Positions 1-5,783 of a DNA stretch of 7,831 bases are shown here, piece after piece (positions within the stretch are counted from its first letter, which is position 1; each line of letters starts with the position of its first letter). Under the pieces are notes generated by a model. It was not told the origin of the DNA and did no database searches. It saw only the letters and a program-made list of their open reading frames with translations. The DNA lies in contig CAMPGP010000093.1 in NCBI GenBank assembly GCA_946885545.1, positions 1 through 7,831 of the forward strand, written 5' to 3'. A program made the position numbers and the translations under genes. The DNA is from an uncultured Altererythrobacter sp. (GTDB lineage Bacteria; Pseudomonadota; Alphaproteobacteria; Sphingomonadales; Sphingomonadaceae).

Positions 1-62
1 CTGCCCGAGACTTGCTTCATGCCTTGATTGCTGCCGCATGGCAGGTCAAGACCGCAGCCGAG
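1..62. other. Left-edge segment, unassigned
   Basis: The 62 bases before the chosen start of the UDG-like gene contain no convincing ribosome site or promoter. The frame of that gene is open through them, so the gene may begin at TTG 12 or outside the window. Another plus frame ends at a TGA at 25-27 and could be the tail of an upstream gene; it is too short to judge. Confidence 0.3.
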
Positions 63-848
63 ATGGCCGATCGCCCCGCCCACCCGCTTTCCGCGCAGTT
101 CGCCGCCGCCGTCGAGTGGTGGCGCGAAGCCGGCGTCGACTGCGATTTCGCCGACGACGCTACGGATTGGCTGGCCCCGCCCGACGAGGATGCGGCGAAA
201 CCGGCGGGAGCGACCCCAGCGCCGGTCGACCTGGCACCGCCCCGGCCACTATCCCCCTCGGTCGAACCCGCGCGAAGGGTCAACGTGGACAAGAGCGCTT
301 GGCCGACCGACCTCGCGGCGTTCCGCGAATGGTGGATGGCGTCGGAAACGCTAGATGCGGGCGGTGCCTACCCGCGCGTCGCCCCCGCCGGCCCGACGCG
401 TCCGGCGTTGATGATCGTCGTCAACCAGCCCGAAGCGACCGACGACGACCGGCTCCTTGCAGGATCGGAAGGCGCGCTGCTCGACGGATTCCTGCGCGCC
501 GCCGGTCTCGATCGCGACGCGGTCTATCTCGCGTCGCTGCTCCCGCGGCACGATCCGGCGCCCGACTGGCCCGCGGTCCGGCAATCGGGGCTTGGCGAAC
601 TGCTCGCACACCATGTCGCGCTCGCCGCTCCGGAACGGATTCTTTTCCTCGGACGCAACATTCCGCCGCTGTTGGGGCACGACATGGCGCAAGGCCCTGC
701 AGTTTTACGCGATTTCAACCATGATTCGCTGAAAATACCCGCGATGGGCGCTAGCGGGCTTGCCGACATGCTTCGTTCGGCGAAGCGGCGCGAGCGCTTT
801 TGGCGATGCTGGCTCGATTGGACTTATGGCGAAACGAAACCTCACTAG
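63..848 (+). CDS. Uracil-DNA glycosylase-fold family protein, apparently without the catalytic motifs
   Basis: Protein of 261 aa if started at ATG 63. Residues 114-215 read like the core of a family 4/5 uracil-DNA glycosylase: a hydrophobic strand ending VVNQPEATD (119-127) where the family has GEAPG, then EGALLDGFLRAAGLD (from 136), then YLASLLPRHDP where the family has a 'Y..N.LPWRPP' strand, then an ILFLG strand. No CxxC or spaced cysteines of the family's 4Fe-4S site are visible, and the C-terminal HP-type motif is absent. The first ~30 residues, with WWREAGVDCDF, form a separate conserved-looking segment followed by a Pro/Ala-rich linker. There is no good ribosome site before ATG 63, and the frame is open to the left edge (TTG at 12), so the start is uncertain. 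The end overlaps the transglycosylase gene by 23 bases. Fold assignment is moderate; enzyme activity is doubtful. Confidence 0.7.
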   Translation: MADRPAHPLSAQFAAAVEWWREAGVDCDFADDATDWLAPPDEDAAKPAGATPAPVDLAPPRPLSPSVEPARRVNVDKSAWPTDLAAFREWWMASETLDAGGAYPRVAPAGPTRPALMIVVNQPEATDDDRLLAGSEGALLDGFLRAAGLDRDAVYLASLLPRHDPAPDWPAVRQSGLGELLAHHVALAAPERILFLGRNIPPLLGHDMAQGPAVLRDFNHDSLKIPAMGASGLADMLRSAKRRERFWRCWLDWTYGETKPH

Positions 849-2604
849 CAGCTTGAAGCTGGCGGCGGCGGCCCTCGGCGGGATTGTCGCGCTCGCCGGC
901 GCGACACCCGCCACGGCGAACATCAGCGCTGCAGAATATTTCCGCTCTCGTGCACTCAACAGCAATGTGCCCGAGCTTCTGAGCCGCCCGGACCAGCAAT
1001 ATTACAGCCAGCTCTTCCAGGCGATCGACGGCGAGGATTGGGTCCGCGTGGACGCTCTCCTGGCCGAGCGAGCGGACGGCCCCTTGCATCAGGTCGCGCG
1101 CGCCGAATACTTCCTGCACGCGAACAGCCCGCGGATCGAACTGCCGGCGATCCAGGCCTGGCTCGGCAGGGGCAGTCGACTTCCGCAAGCCGAGCAGATC
1201 GCCAACCTAGGGCTCAAGCGCGGGCTGATGTCCGCGCCCTATCTCCCGCGCGAGCAAAGCTTCGTGCGCCAACCCTATTCCTCCAAGCGCATTCGCCCTT
1301 CGTCCACCGACGACGGCACGATGCCCGCGGATATCAGCAGCGCGATCCTTGATCGGATCAGCAACGACGATCCCGACGGCGCGCGCCTGCTGCTCGACGG
1401 GGTCGACGCGCTGCTGAGCGCCCCGGCCCGCGCCGAATGGCGCCAGCGAGTGGCCTTCAGCTATTATATCGAGAACAACGATCCTGCTGCGCTTGCCATG
1501 GCCCAGACCGTGCGCGAAGGCTCGGGCGCATGGGTCGCCGAAGGCGATTGGGTTGCGGGTCTCGCCGCCTGGCGCCTTGGCGACTGCGCCACAGCCGCCG
1601 ACAATTTCGAGCGCGCCACGCGCGGTTCGACCAACAACGAGCTTACCGCTGCGGCCTTCTACTGGTCGAGCCGCGCGCTGATCCGCTGCCGCCAGCCCGA
1701 GAAGGCGGCCGAGCAGCTGCGCGGAGCCGCCAGGCTCGACGAAACGCTCTACGGCATGCTCGCGCGCGAACAGCTGGGGCAATCGCTTCCGATGACCCAC
1801 GCGGGAGCCGACTTTGCGATGGAGGACTGGCAGAAACTGCGCGACGTCGAGAACGTGCGCGTTGCCGTCTCGCTCGCCGAAATCGGACGGGACGATCTCG
1901 CCGACGAAGTCCTGCGCCACGAGGCGCGGATCGGTGACCCCGAGCATTACGACGAACTCTCGCGCCTCGCGCGCGACATGGGGCTTCCTTCCACCCAGCT
2001 GTGGATGGCACACAATGCGCCGCGCGGAGCGCAGGCCGAGCCAGCGCTGCGCTATCCCGCCCCGCGCTGGCAGCCGGTGAACGGCTGGAAGGTCGACCCC
2101 GCCCTCGCCTACGCGCACACGCTGCAGGAATCGGTCTTCCGCGCCGACGCCGTCAGCCCGGCGGGTGCGCGCGGGCTGATGCAGATCATGCCCGCAGCGG
2201 CGATCGACCATCGCGGCAAGCTCGGCATAACCGGCAATGCGAGCGACCTGGCCCGGCCCGAGATCAACCTCGCCTTCGGGCAGGAACACTTGCAGATGCT
2301 GCGTGATTCGCAGGCTACGGGCGGGCTGCTGCCCAAGATCATGGCGGCCTACAACGCCGGGCTCACCCCGATCGGACGCTGGAACAGCGAAATCCGCGAC
2401 CAGGGCGACCCGCTGCTTTACATGGAGAGCATCCCCTATTGGGAGACCCGCGGCTACGTCTCGATCGTGATGCGCAACTACTGGATGTACGAGCGGCAGG
2501 CGGGCGGCGCTTCGGAAAGCCGCGTCGCGCTGGCACAGGGCATGTGGCCGACCTTCCCCGAACTCGCGGGCGGCGGCGGCGTGCGCCTGACTGCGCGCGA
2601 CTGA
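826..2604 (+). CDS. slt: Soluble lytic murein transglycosylase (Slt70-like), periplasmic
   Basis: Protein of 592 aa, close to the usual size of Slt70. It cleaves the MurNAc-GlcNAc bond of peptidoglycan with formation of 1,6-anhydro-MurNAc. The start at ATG 826 gives a standard Sec signal peptide (MAKRN, a hydrophobic stretch, cleavage probably after ATPATA near residue 32); a longer in-frame start at 760 would bury it. Residues ~35-410 are the helical superhelix (U/L domains), rich in repeat-like Ala/Leu helices. The C-terminal lysozyme-like domain shows the catalytic Glu in HTLQESVF (E435), GARGLMQIMP (447-456), AAYNAG (507-512) and ESIPYWETRGYV (534-545), all hallmarks of the Slt family. 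The gene lies in a compact operon, overlapping the gene before it by 23 bases and sharing one base with moaB. The ribosome site is weak (GGA three bases before the ATG), consistent with translational coupling. Confidence 0.95.
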   Translation: MAKRNLTSSLKLAAAALGGIVALAGATPATANISAAEYFRSRALNSNVPELLSRPDQQYYSQLFQAIDGEDWVRVDALLAERADGPLHQVARAEYFLHANSPRIELPAIQAWLGRGSRLPQAEQIANLGLKRGLMSAPYLPREQSFVRQPYSSKRIRPSSTDDGTMPADISSAILDRISNDDPDGARLLLDGVDALLSAPARAEWRQRVAFSYYIENNDPAALAMAQTVREGSGAWVAEGDWVAGLAAWRLGDCATAADNFERATRGSTNNELTAAAFYWSSRALIRCRQPEKAAEQLRGAARLDETLYGMLAREQLGQSLPMTHAGADFAMEDWQKLRDVENVRVAVSLAEIGRDDLADEVLRHEARIGDPEHYDELSRLARDMGLPSTQLWMAHNAPRGAQAEPALRYPAPRWQPVNGWKVDPALAYAHTLQESVFRADAVSPAGARGLMQIMPAAAIDHRGKLGITGNASDLARPEINLAFGQEHLQMLRDSQATGGLLPKIMAAYNAGLTPIGRWNSEIRDQGDPLLYMESIPYWETRGYVSIVMRNYWMYERQAGGASESRVALAQGMWPTFPELAGGGGVRLTARD

Positions 2605-3143
2605 TGGCGATCGATCCCGAGCGCATTTTCATACCGATCAACATTGCCCTGCTGACCGTTTCGGATACGCGAACGGCGGTAGACGATACGTCCGGCGACA
2701 TCCTCGCCGAACGCATCGAACGCGCGGGACACGGTCTGGTACGGCGAGCGATGGCGCGCGACGATGCCTCGGCGATCGTCGACCTCCTCGAAGACTGGAT
2801 CGACGATGCGGCTGTCGACGCGGTGATCGCTACCGGCGGCACCGGCCTGACCGGCCGCGACGTCACGCCCGAAGCTCTCGAGCGGGTCAGGGAAACCTGC
2901 GGCGGGAGGGACATCCCCGGCTTCGGCGAACTGTTCCGCTGGCTCAGCTACAAGACCATCGGCACCAGCACCGTGCAGAGCCGAGCCTGCGCGATCGTGG
3001 CGCGCGGTACGTACATTTTCGCCCTCCCCGGCTCCAACGGTGCGGTGAAGGACGGGTGGGACATGATCCTCGCCGAGCAGCTCGACAGCCGCAATCGACC
3101 CTGCAGCTTCGTGGACCTGATGCCGCGGCTGCGGGAGCGATAG
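2604..3143 (+). CDS. moaB: Molybdenum cofactor biosynthesis protein MoaB (MoaB/MogA family)
   Basis: Protein of 179 aa, the normal size for the family. Visible family motifs are the first strand LLTVSDTR (16-23), the nucleotide/molybdopterin-binding loop TGGTGLTGRDVTPEA (from 77), the SYKTIGTSTVQSR segment and the ALPGS turn (140-144) followed by NGAVKDGWD. MoaB/MogA proteins bind molybdopterin; MogA-type members adenylylate it before molybdate insertion. The role of bacterial MoaB is less settled, and I call MoaB rather than MogA because of the short single-domain form and its N-terminal extension (MAIDPERIFIP). The start is fixed by the TGATG junction at 2602-2606, where the slt stop and this ATG share the A, so re-initiation after slt is expected; no separate Shine-Dalgarno sequence is seen. 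A longer upstream reading of the same frame lies wholly inside slt and is not credible. No other molybdopterin gene is in the window. Confidence 0.93.
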   Translation: MAIDPERIFIPINIALLTVSDTRTAVDDTSGDILAERIERAGHGLVRRAMARDDASAIVDLLEDWIDDAAVDAVIATGGTGLTGRDVTPEALERVRETCGGRDIPGFGELFRWLSYKTIGTSTVQSRACAIVARGTYIFALPGSNGAVKDGWDMILAEQLDSRNRPCSFVDLMPRLRER

Positions 3144-3147
3144 CCGC
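3125..3147. terminator. Weak hairpin over the moaB/GNAT stop codons
   Basis: GCGGCT (3125-3130) pairs with AGCCGC (3142-3147) across an 11-base loop. The stem includes the moaB stop codon and the last base of the GNAT stop. It is the only dyad at this convergent junction, but it has no T-tract on either side and the stem is short. A bidirectional terminator role is a guess; in GC-rich DNA such a stem also arises by chance. Confidence 0.2.
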
Positions 3148-3659
3148 TAGAGCGCGAGCCGAAGGATGATGTCCTCGTCGGCCTGTTCGCCGACCATGAA
3201 CGCATAGGGCCCGACCTCCTCAAACCCGTAGCGTGCGTAGAAGCGCCGGGCGCGGATGTTTTCGCTGAACACCGAGAGGTAGAGATCGCGCGCGCCGCGC
3301 TCGCGGGCCTCGCCAAGCGCCCAGTCCATCAGCTCCGCCGCGACACCGGCTCCGCGCGCGCTATCGACAAGATAGAGCTGATGGAGCTCCATCGAAGGCT
3401 CCGGCGCATCCACGGGCAGCTTGAGCGGACCGAGCTTGAGATAACCCAGCCGGTGCCCATCGCACTCGGCTACGCGGATCGCGAAAGCCGGATCGGTGAT
3501 CTGCCGAACCCAATGCGGCGGCTCTTGCTCGGAGAGGAACGCCGCAAGGTCTTCGGGCCGGTAGAGGTGCCCGAAGATTTCGGTGAAGGTCGACGAAAAA
3601 AGCGCGGATAGCGCCTCGGCGTCAGCCGTTTGCGCTGTGCGATAGATGATCTCGTCCAT
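3147..3659 (-). CDS. GNAT family N-acetyltransferase
   Basis: Protein of 170 aa with the Gcn5-related acetyltransferase layout. Motif A (acetyl-CoA pyrophosphate loop) is LYLVDSARGAGVAAELM, with the R-x-x-G-x-A signature at R102, G105 and A107. Motif B follows at LYLSVFSENIRARRFYARYGFEEVG, with N134, the RRFY helix and the GF turn. The N-terminal half (IYRTAQTADAEALSALF) is the usual strand-helix opening. The substrate cannot be told from sequence; the family acetylates amines on small molecules, peptides or proteins. The gene is monocistronic, convergent with moaB (3 bases between stops) and divergent from the radical SAM gene. No strong ribosome site or promoter is visible upstream of the ATG at 3659. 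Confidence 0.92.
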   Translation of the reverse strand: MDEIIYRTAQTADAEALSALFSSTFTEIFGHLYRPEDLAAFLSEQEPPHWVRQITDPAFAIRVAECDGHRLGYLKLGPLKLPVDAPEPSMELHQLYLVDSARGAGVAAELMDWALGEARERGARDLYLSVFSENIRARRFYARYGFEEVGPYAFMVGEQADEDIILRLAL

Positions 3660-3707
3660 CGCCCGCCGCTAGCCCAGTCGGAATGCCACGGCCAGTCCGA
3701 AAGCAAC

Positions 3708-3736
3708 TTGAGCGGCCTTCGCGTTCCGTATATGTT
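3708..3736 (+). promoter_or_regulatory. Predicted sigma-70-type promoter of the radical SAM gene, leaderless
   Basis: TTGAGC (3708-3713) and TATGTT (3731-3736) are separated by exactly 17 bases; each matches the consensus at four of six positions. A start six to seven bases after the -10 falls on 3743, the A of the gene's ATG, so the mRNA would begin with the start codon. This fits the absence of any Shine-Dalgarno sequence before 3743. The -10 lies inside the SOS box, the usual placement for LexA repression. Confidence 0.6.
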
Positions 3737-3737
3737 C
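3723..3737 (+). promoter_or_regulatory. LexA operator (alphaproteobacterial SOS box)
   Basis: Perfect direct repeat GTTC-CGTATAT-GTTC, i.e. GTTC at 3723-3726, seven bases, GTTC at 3734-3737. GTTC-N7-GTTC is the established LexA recognition sequence of alphaproteobacteria. The box ends five bases before the ATG of the radical SAM gene and covers its predicted -10. It is in the only gap between the divergent GNAT and radical SAM genes. The position makes chance less likely than the motif alone would. Confidence 0.72.
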
Positions 3738-3742
3738 TTATT

Positions 3743-4828
3743 ATGAAACGTCGGCTCGAACCGCATGTGCATGGCCGGGGCGCCCAGTCCAGCGCAGTGC
3801 CGACCCGCTTCGGACTGGCGACGCGCGAGGCGGACGGCGACTGGCGGGACTATGTTGAGGCGCTCGACGGGCCGCCGATCAAGCTGCGCACGACGGTGAC
3901 CGAGGAGCGGCCCAAGACCATCCTCTCGTTCAACCGCTCGCCCGACATTGCCTTCGACCGCTCGATCAACGCCTATCGCGGGTGTGAGCACGGCTGCGTC
4001 TATTGCTTCGCGCGTCCGACGCACGCCTACCACGATCTCTCGCCGGGTCTCGATTTCGAGACCAGACTGTTCGCCAAGCCCGACGCCGCGCGGCTGCTGC
4101 GCGAGACGCTGGCCACGCCGAAGTACAGGCCCCGCCCGATCGCGATGGGCACCAACACCGATCCCTATCAGCCGATCGAGCGGCGCTACCGCATCACCCG
4201 CCAGGTGCTCGAGGTGTGCCTCGAGGCGCGCCATCCGGTCACGATCACCACCAAGTCCGACCGCGTGCTCGACGATCTCGACTTGCTGGCGGAACTGGCG
4301 CGGCGCAATCTGACGGCGGTGGCGATCTCGGTCACGACCTTCGACCCGAAGCTGTCGGGCAAGCTCGAACCGCGCGCCGCCGCGCCCGCCAAGCGTCTGG
4401 CCGCGCTCGGCAAGCTGGTAGATGCGGGCGTACCCGCACACTGCTCGGTCGCGCCAGTCATCCCGGCGATCACTGACGAGTTCATGGAGGATATCGTCGC
4501 CCGCGCCGCCGCAGTCGGCGTGCGCTCGGCGGGATGGATTCCGCTGCGCCTGCCGCACGAGGTCGCCCCGCTGTTCCGCGAATGGCTCTCGGTCCATTTC
4601 CCCGAACGCGGCGATAAGGTCATGTCGATCGTCCGCTCGATCCGCGGCGGCAAGGATAACGATCCCGATTTCTTCACCCGCATGAAGCCCAGCGGCATCT
4701 GGGCCGACCTCTTCCGCGCCCGCTTCAAACTCGCCTGCAAGCGCGCCGGGATCGGCAAGATGCGATTCGAACTGGATTGCTCGCAGTTCAGGGCACCCGA
4801 GGTGGGTGGGCAGATGCGGTTGTTATGA
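3743..4828 (+). CDS. PA0069-type (SplB-like, COG1533) radical SAM protein
   Basis: Protein of 361 aa. The radical SAM cluster motif CxxxCxxC is seen as GCEHGCVYCF with C81, C85 and C88, and would hold the 4Fe-4S cluster that cleaves S-adenosylmethionine. Around it are SFNRSPDIAFDRSINAYRG before and AMGTNTDPYQPIE after, typical of the PA0069/Rv2578c group related to spore photoproduct lyase. Later segments include TTKSDRVLDDLDLL, SVTTFDP and the tail RFELDCSQF. The group's reaction is unknown; relation to SplB suggests action on DNA or another nucleic acid, and the SOS box supports a repair role (inference). I start at ATG 3743 (MKRRLEPHVHGRGAQS): the in-frame ATG at 3683 would put the promoter and operator inside the coding region. 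The stop overlaps the end of the convergent lipoprotein gene by six bases. Confidence 0.92.
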   Translation: MKRRLEPHVHGRGAQSSAVPTRFGLATREADGDWRDYVEALDGPPIKLRTTVTEERPKTILSFNRSPDIAFDRSINAYRGCEHGCVYCFARPTHAYHDLSPGLDFETRLFAKPDAARLLRETLATPKYRPRPIAMGTNTDPYQPIERRYRITRQVLEVCLEARHPVTITTKSDRVLDDLDLLAELARRNLTAVAISVTTFDPKLSGKLEPRAAAPAKRLAALGKLVDAGVPAHCSVAPVIPAITDEFMEDIVARAAAVGVRSAGWIPLRLPHEVAPLFREWLSVHFPERGDKVMSIVRSIRGGKDNDPDFFTRMKPSGIWADLFRARFKLACKRAGIGKMRFELDCSQFRAPEVGGQMRLL

Positions 4829-5536
4829 CGAGGACCCGATCAACGCCTTGGCCGCATCTGCGCCCGACAGCGCTTCAAGCGTGATCGGAGACGGGGCAGG
4901 ATCGAATGATTTGACGATGTCGGCAGCTTGGCTGCGCTCCGCTTCGGTGAGCCTTGCTTCGAAGTCCCTCAACCAATCTCGCTGCTTGTCGCTTGCGTCG
5001 ACACGGTCCAGAAATAGCCTGAAATATGCTGCGGTCTTAACCGGATCCTTCGCGACGCCCAGCGCGCCATTGTGGATGGATGCATAAGTCGACAACGCGC
5101 CGGCAGTCCCTTGAGCGACCGCGCGTTCTAACCACTCGAGAGCGCGCTCGACGTCATCGCGTCGATAAAAAAGACCCGCAACATCCTGCTGTGCCAGCGC
5201 GTAACCGGCCTCCGCTGCAATAAGCTTGTGTTGCAGGGCGAGATCGTAGTCCACCTCGAACAGTTCGTACTGTCCATCATAAAAGCACCCAAGCTTATAC
5301 GATGCGAGCGGATCTCCAAGTTCTGCGGATGCCCGAAAATACTCGACTGCTCTCTCTTGATCCTGTTCGACCGAGGTCCCCGTCAGATACATCATCCCGA
5401 GATGATATTGCGCCTTCGGGTTGCCTTGCTTTGCCAAGTTCTCGAGTTGGTCGATCTGCCTATCTCGTGCGGAAACTGAGCCGCATGCCGACAGCATCGC
5501 GGCGGCCAGCACAAGACTCCATACCCTTCCGAACAT
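4823..5536 (-). CDS. Sel1-repeat (TPR-like) lipoprotein
   Basis: Protein of 237 aa. The N-terminus is a lipoprotein signal: hydrophobic core VWSLVLAAAM then lipobox LSAC with C18, so the mature protein should be lipid-anchored in the envelope, facing the periplasm. Residues ~37-180 hold about four Sel1-like helix-turn-helix repeats. The clearest are NPKAQYHLGMMYLTG...AVEYFRASAELGD (40-75) and PLASYKLGCFYDG...LQHKLIAAEAGY (76-112); the later ones, at 113-145 and 146-180, are more worn. Such repeats usually mediate protein-protein contacts; no enzyme motif is seen. The start is set by a good ribosome site, AAGGGGAG on the minus strand (5548-5541), four bases from the ATG. Composition differs from the neighbours: two 60-base stretches count at 50% G+C. 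It is the last gene of the minus-strand run and overlaps the radical SAM stop. Confidence 0.88.
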   Translation of the reverse strand: MFGRVWSLVLAAAMLSACGSVSARDRQIDQLENLAKQGNPKAQYHLGMMYLTGTSVEQDQERAVEYFRASAELGDPLASYKLGCFYDGQYELFEVDYDLALQHKLIAAEAGYALAQQDVAGLFYRRDDVERALEWLERAVAQGTAGALSTYASIHNGALGVAKDPVKTAAYFRLFLDRVDASDKQRDWLRDFEARLTEAERSQAADIVKSFDPAPSPITLEALSGADAAKALIGSSS

Positions 5537-5540
5537 ATCT

Positions 5541-5548
5541 CTCCCCTT
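5541..5548 (-). promoter_or_regulatory. Ribosome binding site of the Sel1 lipoprotein gene
   Basis: Minus-strand AAGGGGAG lies four bases before the ATG at 5536. It is one of only two convincing Shine-Dalgarno sequences in the window, and it directly abuts an inverted repeat (5549-5569). Confidence 0.7.
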
Positions 5549-5569
5549 ATTGTCGAAAGCAGCGACAAT
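5549..5569 (-). repeat. Perfect 7-bp inverted repeat (hairpin) between the zinc-ribbon and Sel1 genes
   Basis: ATTGTCG (5549-5555) and CGACAAT (5563-5569) are perfect complements around a seven-base loop. The structure begins directly after the stop codon of the zinc-ribbon gene and ends directly before the ribosome site of the lipoprotein gene. There is no T-run after it on the minus strand, so a classic terminator is unlikely. It could be an operator dyad, an mRNA processing or stability hairpin, or a translational control element. Confidence 0.55.
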
Positions 5570-5782
5570 TTACACCGCATAGCTCTCCAGATATCCACAC
5601 CCCGTGCAGCGCCAGGCGGCGATTTCGTGTTTGTCGGCCTTGGCGGTCTTGAGGCCCCAGAACGACTTCTGCGGCTTGCCGCGATGCCAGGTGCCGACCA
5701 TCGGCATGCTGTAGTCGCCCGCGTCGATAGTGAAGCCTTCTTCCATGCGCTTGCCGCACTTGGGGCAGGTCCTGCTCGTCAT
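5570..5782 (-). CDS. Small zinc-ribbon protein (70 aa)
   Basis: Protein of 70 aa with two CxxC knuckles, CPKC (C6, C9) near the start and CTGC (C59, C62) near the end, the spacing expected of a single zinc ribbon with a long insert ([18 protein letters not shown] and following). The layout recalls small uncharacterised bacterial zinc-ribbon families such as DUF6487, but I cannot confirm the match. Function is unknown; a zinc-binding, partner-binding or nucleic-acid role is possible. The start at 5782 follows the ligase stop codon by a single base (TGA-C-ATG), so the two genes are very probably co-transcribed and translationally coupled. The longer reading that starts at 5914 runs back through the ligase gene out of frame with it and is not credible. 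Confidence 0.82.
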   Translation of the reverse strand: MTSRTCPKCGKRMEEGFTIDAGDYSMPMVGTWHRGKPQKSFWGLKTAKADKHEIAAWRCTGCGYLESYAV

Positions 5783-5783
5783 G

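Noticed and set aside
1207..2289. 360-codon minus-strand open frame inside slt
   Set aside because: Lies wholly antisense to a well-supported transglycosylase and shows no recognisable motif.
2439..2603. Longer N-terminus for MoaB
   Set aside because: These codons lie entirely within slt in another frame; the MoaB fold begins a few residues after ATG 2604.
3660..3722. Promoter for the GNAT gene on the minus strand
   Set aside because: TTGCTT followed by a poor -10 was the best match; too weak to report as a feature.
3683..3742. Upstream ATG (3683) extending the radical SAM protein by 20 residues
   Set aside because: The extension would consist of the promoter and LexA box, and MKRRLEPHVHGRGAQS at 3743 looks like the family's natural start.
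3470..4597. 375-codon minus-strand open frame across GNAT and radical SAM genes
   Set aside because: It covers the SOS box gap and reads antisense to the CxxxCxxC region; low-complexity Arg-rich composition.
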